Source: Syntrophaceae bacterium UBA6109
Lineage (GTDB): Bacteria > Desulfobacterota > Syntrophia > Syntrophales > UBA6109
DNA: 6,727 nucleotides
Reading direction: 5' to 3'
Assembly (NCBI GenBank): GCA_002428445.1
Contig: DIWJ01000070.1
Location: 1 to 6,727 of the forward strand
Below, piece after piece: positions 4,478 through 6,727 of this stretch. A program made the translations under genes and the position numbers. The notes below the pieces were generated by a model. The model was not told the DNA's origin and ran no database searches. It saw nothing but the letters and a program-made list of their open reading frames with translations. Within the stretch, counting starts at the first letter, position 1, and every line of letters starts with the position of its first letter.

Positions 4478-5353
4478 ATGAGAAGCATCATTTGGATAAC
4501 AGCGTTTGTGCTCTTGCTGGGAACGCCGGCCCTGGGAGCCGCGGCGGACAGCGGGCAGCCCGGCGGGACATCGGAACAGGTCAGAGCCAGCGTCCAGGCG
4601 GCGGTCCGCGCCGGGGTCGATCAGGAGGAAGTCGCCGCGTTGACGGCAAAGATGGAGCAGAGCCGCTTCGACGAGCGTCTCACGATGCGGGCGCACGAGA
4701 TCCTCATTGCCGCCCGGCAGGAAAGACTGCCGGTGGAGCCGATCGTGAACAAGGCCTATGAAGGGATCGCAAAGCGCGTGAACCCCCAGCAGACCCTGCA
4801 GGCGATGGAAATGGTCCGTTCCCGCTATTCCCTTGCATTCCGGGAGGCGAGGGCCATCACCGTCGATGAAAAACAGCAGCAGCCGCTGGGAAGGGCCATC
4901 GCGGAGGGACTGACAGCCGGGCTCCGGGAGAGGGACATGGTCCGGATGAGAGACAACCTCCAGCAGAAGAGCCAGCAGCTCAGCCGCGAACAGCGGAACG
5001 AACTCGCACTCGAGTCTTTTCGGACAGGCCGCGAGATGGCGCGATTGGGGGTTCCGTCCGTTGCCGTCGGAAACCTGATATGCGAGGCCCTTCAGCACCA
5101 ATTTACAGCCCGGGAGATGGAACAGATGAGAAACACCTTTGCCATGGAGGCCAGGCACGGGAAGGCTGAAAGCATCGCGCAGCAATATGGCGCTCAGATC
5201 GGCATGGGGGCCAGGGGCGGAGGAATCGGCGCAGCCGGAGCCGGCGGTCCCGGAGGCAGCAGCGGTCCCGGAGGTAGCGGCGGAGCCGGGGGCGGTGGTG
5301 GAGCCGGCGGCGGCGGCGGAGCCGGGGGAGGCGGTGGTGCAGGGGGAAGGTAA
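4478..5353 (+). CDS. Secreted helical two-repeat protein with glycine-rich tail
   Basis: A 291-residue exported protein of no family I recognise. An upstream in-frame ATG (4451) adds nine charged residues before the signal peptide and lacks a ribosome-binding site; the ATG at 4478 has AAAGGAG 7 nt before it, so it is preferred. Residues 1-22 are a Sec signal peptide (MRSIIWITAFVLLLGTPALGAAA). Residues about 42-236 are charged, Gln/Arg/Glu-rich and helical, and appear to hold two related units of about 80-90 residues (about 42-125 and 144-236), each with an A.E...AR..LPV/GVP segment followed by Q...ME.MR..(Y/F).. (separate finding). From about 242 the chain is almost pure Gly with Ala, Ser and Pro, ending in GAGGGGG repeats. 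Such tails are usually flexible or surface-exposed. It is the last gene of the ECF cluster and has its own candidate ECF promoter, so it is probably the main effector; what it does is unknown. Confidence 0.8.
   Translation: MRSIIWITAFVLLLGTPALGAAADSGQPGGTSEQVRASVQAAVRAGVDQEEVAALTAKMEQSRFDERLTMRAHEILIAARQERLPVEPIVNKAYEGIAKRVNPQQTLQAMEMVRSRYSLAFREARAITVDEKQQQPLGRAIAEGLTAGLRERDMVRMRDNLQQKSQQLSREQRNELALESFRTGREMARLGVPSVAVGNLICEALQHQFTAREMEQMRNTFAMEARHGKAESIAQQYGAQIGMGARGGGIGAAGAGGPGGSSGPGGSGGAGGGGGAGGGGGAGGGGGAGGR
5285..5350 (+). repeat. 18-bp tandem repeat coding for Ala-Gly5 units
   Basis: Three 18-bp units (5285-5302, 5303-5320, 5321-5338), each encoding Ala followed by five Gly, plus a partial fourth unit (5339-5350) at the 3' end of the Gly-rich protein gene. 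Glycine codons vary between units, so the array is not a recent exact expansion, but unit number could still vary by slippage. Confidence 0.75.
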
Positions 5354-5410
5354 GCGGTGTTGCGGCCCGACCTCCCACGGGCAATCGATTCCCCAGGTTT
5401 GATCATTGAA

Positions 5411-5440
5411 GGCAGGGTCGGAAATGGCCCTGCCTTTTCT
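5411..5440 (+). terminator. Rho-independent terminator of the ECF operon
   Basis: GGCAGGG (5411-5417) pairs perfectly with CCCTGCC (5428-5434) around a 10-nt loop, and the stem is followed by TTTTCTT. Two A-T pairs (5409-5410 with 5435-5436) can extend it to 9 bp. It lies 57 nt after the stop of the Gly-rich protein gene. On the minus strand the stem is followed by TTCAATGATC, too weak to be a good terminator for the Crp/Fnr gene, though some two-way function is possible. Confidence 0.82.
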
Positions 5441-5544
5441 TATCGACATTCTTCCTTATCAGCGCCGGCTTCCGGACCTGACCTCTCGGCGCGGCTGGCC
5501 GGTGCGCGCGCCCGTCCCTGCCGACAGGGGGGCCGAGACCGGCC

Positions 5545-6216
5545 TCATTCCCCTTCCGACAGAAGCTTCAGGGCTTCTCTGTCGAGGACCGTGATGGTTC
5601 GTCCCTCGGACTCGAGAATCCCCTCGTTGGTCATCTTGCGGATGGCGCGGGAAAGCGCCTCCGGCGTCGATCCCAGGATCTTGGCCAGTTCCCGCTGCGT
5701 GATCGCCAGCTTCAGCCGGTCGCCCCGTTCCTTCTTCAGGGCGTGGACAAGGAATGTGGCAAGTCTCTGCGGGATCTCCTTCAGGGACAAAGATTCGATC
5801 AGGGTCATGGATTCCTTGAAGCGGCGGGAGAGAATCTGGATAACGTTCAGAAGAAGCGCCGGCTCCTTTCGGGCAACCGCTTCGATCACCGGACCTGGAA
5901 TGGCAAGGATCGCAGTGTCTTCGAGGGCCATGACGTTCACGGGAAACGGCTCAACGGCAAAGGCCGTGCAGAGGCCGAAGGGTTCTCCCTCTCCCAGGAG
6001 GCTGACCGTCTGCTCCTTCCCCTCCGGCGAGCTCTTGTAGAGTTTGACCTGCCCTGTCAGGACGACGTAAAAGGCCCGGACGGCATCCGTTTCTCCGAGG
6101 ATCATCTCCCCCGAACGATACGTCCTGCGCCTCGCCTGTTCCGACAGAATCTTCTGCGCGCCCTCGGGAATTCCCTGGAAGAGCGGAATGTCCTGCATCT
6201 GCCTGGCAATATCCAT
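5545..6216 (-). CDS. Crp/Fnr-family transcriptional regulator, FNR-type DNA recognition
   Basis: A 223-residue regulator of normal family length. Residues about 10-115 are the cyclic-nucleotide-binding-like beta-barrel (FYVVLTGQVKLYKSSPEGKEQTVSLLGEGEPFG); the cAMP-contacting Glu and Arg of Crp are not in place, so cAMP is unlikely. Residues about 118-145 form the dimer helix. The winged helix-turn-helix follows (about 147-215), with ITQRELAKILGSTPEALSRAIRKM as the HTH. The recognition helix has E186, S189 and R190, the E-x-x-S-R pattern by which FNR reads TTGAT. FNR's N-terminal cysteine cluster is absent; the only cysteine is C83. The effector is therefore not FNR's iron-sulfur cluster; a DNR/HcpR-like nitric-oxide or redox sensor is possible. 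A perfect TTGATTCAGATCAA lies 19-32 nt upstream of its start, so autoregulation is likely. It diverges from the thioredoxin gene. GGAG stands about 10 nt before the ATG. Confidence 0.9.
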   Translation of the reverse strand: MDIARQMQDIPLFQGIPEGAQKILSEQARRRTYRSGEMILGETDAVRAFYVVLTGQVKLYKSSPEGKEQTVSLLGEGEPFGLCTAFAVEPFPVNVMALEDTAILAIPGPVIEAVARKEPALLLNVIQILSRRFKESMTLIESLSLKEIPQRLATFLVHALKKERGDRLKLAITQRELAKILGSTPEALSRAIRKMTNEGILESEGRTITVLDREALKLLSEGE

Positions 6217-6234
6217 CGAAAATCATCTCCGGCG

Positions 6235-6248
6235 TTGATTCAGATCAA
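6235..6248. promoter_or_regulatory. FNR-type operator TTGATTCAGATCAA
   Basis: A perfect match to the FNR consensus TTGAT-N4-ATCAA, lying between the divergent regulator and thioredoxin genes. If it sits at -41.5 relative to the trxA start site, that site falls at 6283 and the -10 at 6271-6276 (TATTCG), the geometry of a class II activated promoter with a weak -10. Towards the regulator gene the box lies 19-32 nt before the ATG, where binding would block transcription or initiation. Confidence 0.75.
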
Positions 6249-6262
6249 TGACGGTTCCGTCA
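6249..6262. promoter_or_regulatory. Second dyad next to the FNR box
   Basis: TGACGGTTCCGTCA has perfect 6-bp arms (TGACGG/CCGTCA) around TT and abuts the FNR box without a gap. It would lie between the activator site and the -10 of a trxA promoter, so it could bind a second regulator; it could equally be a minor RNA hairpin. On the minus strand its right arm contains TTGACG, a possible -35 for the regulator gene, but no workable -10 follows. Confidence 0.35.
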
Positions 6263-6348
6263 AAGGGCTGTATTCGTGGAGCCAACAGAGGTCATTCTTT
6301 ACCACAGAAGAAAATGACGCACAAAACATTCCGAAGGAGGAACCAAGA

Positions 6349-6720
6349 ATGGAGAAGACGGAACTCGTGAAGCATGTCGATGACAGCACCTTCGAAGCGC
6401 AGGTCCTCAAGAGTGAGAAACCCGTCCTGGTTGATTTCTGGGCGCCCTGGTGCGGCCCCTGCCGGGCTCTCGGTCCCGTTCTGGAAGAGATCGCCCTCGA
6501 ATACGGTGAAAAGGTGAGCATGGTGAAGGTCAACGTGGATGAGAATCCGAAGACTTCATCCGCGTATGGTGTGCGCAGCATCCCGACGATCCTGGTCATC
6601 CGGGACGGCGAGGTGCGGGAGACGCAGGTCGGCATGCTGCCGAAGAATCAATTGAAGGCCGTTCTCGACCGCCATTTGAATCCGGCAGCGAGCGCATTCC
6701 CACGGCTTGCCGCGGGGTAA
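6349..6720 (+). CDS. trxA: Thioredoxin
   Basis: A 123-residue cytoplasmic thioredoxin that reduces protein disulfides, recharged by a thioredoxin reductase not seen here. The redox motif WCGPC is at 34-38 (C35 and C38), preceded by VLVDFWAP with the buried Asp29. The cis-proline is P79 in VRSIPTILVIRDGE, and the C-terminal helix runs about 97-110. The core matches the usual ~108-residue family; an Ala/Pro-rich tail of about 13 residues (NPAASAFPRLAAG) is extra. The long frame from 5743 is open only because it shadows the regulator gene; AAGGAGG (6334-6340) 8 nt before the ATG at 6349 fixes the start. A 132-nt divergent promoter region with a perfect FNR-type box suggests control by the adjacent Crp/Fnr protein in response to redox or nitrosative conditions. 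The symbol is given for family membership; anaerobes often carry several paralogues. Confidence 0.94.
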   Translation: MEKTELVKHVDDSTFEAQVLKSEKPVLVDFWAPWCGPCRALGPVLEEIALEYGEKVSMVKVNVDENPKTSSAYGVRSIPTILVIRDGEVRETQVGMLPKNQLKAVLDRHLNPAASAFPRLAAG

Positions 6721-6727
6721 GCGAGCG

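Noticed and set aside
4199..5449. 416-codon minus-strand frame opposite the lipoprotein and Gly-rich genes
   Set aside because: Low-complexity Pro/Ala/Arg composition typical of an antisense of GC-rich DNA; the plus-strand genes have signal peptides, SD sites and ATGA coupling.
5531..5544. Hairpin GGCCG-AGAC-CGGCC just after the Crp/Fnr stop
   Set aside because: No T-run follows on the minus strand, and short GC palindromes are expected in DNA of this composition.

Overview
The window reads as chromosomal DNA from a GC-rich, Gram-negative anaerobe. Deltaproteobacteria (Desulfobacterota), for example a Syntrophus/Smithella-type lineage, is a reasonable guess. That guess rests on the mix of an OmpA-type lipoprotein, a FecR-domain protein, an ECF sigma operon and an FNR-type regulator next to a thioredoxin, and on gene style; no marker gene proves it. 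The first ~950 bases are visibly more AT-rich than the rest and look like the edge of an acquired island.

Layout, left to right. (1) 1-477, minus: the N-terminal 159 codons of an unrecognised protein, cut by the window edge, where the sequence resembles a mobile-element or repeat end. (2) 478-1001: AT-rich, no convincing gene, with a leftward rho-independent terminator at 661-703. (3) 1002-2602, minus: an envelope operon made of a response-regulator receiver fused in frame to an exported FecR-domain protein, then an OmpA-family lipoprotein. (4) 2603-3030: divergent intergenic region. (5) 3031-5353, plus: an ECF sigma factor, a membrane anti-sigma-like protein with a periplasmic glycogen-binding-type (E-set/CBM48-like) domain, a small lipoprotein with a related domain, and a secreted helical protein with a two-fold internal repeat and a glycine-rich tail, closed by a terminator at 5411-5440. 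The first three genes overlap by ATGA. (6) 5545-6216, minus: a Crp/Fnr-family regulator. (7) 6349-6720, plus: a thioredoxin.

Two regulatory circuits can be read from the DNA. An identical two-part motif, TGTAACC-N13-TGCGTT, lies just before the sigma gene and before the secreted-protein gene and nowhere else that I could find. It has the form of an ECF promoter, so the sigma factor probably drives its own operon and the secreted protein. Between the Fnr-type regulator and the thioredoxin gene lies a perfect FNR-type box, TTGATTCAGATCAA; the regulator's recognition helix carries the E-x-x-S-R signature expected for that half-site, and the box is placed as for class II activation of trxA.

The best candidate for an undescribed system is the ECF cell-envelope module (sigma / E-set anti-sigma / E-set lipoprotein / Gly-rich secreted protein). 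Second is the receiver-FecR fusion, which has an internal start site and signal peptide.
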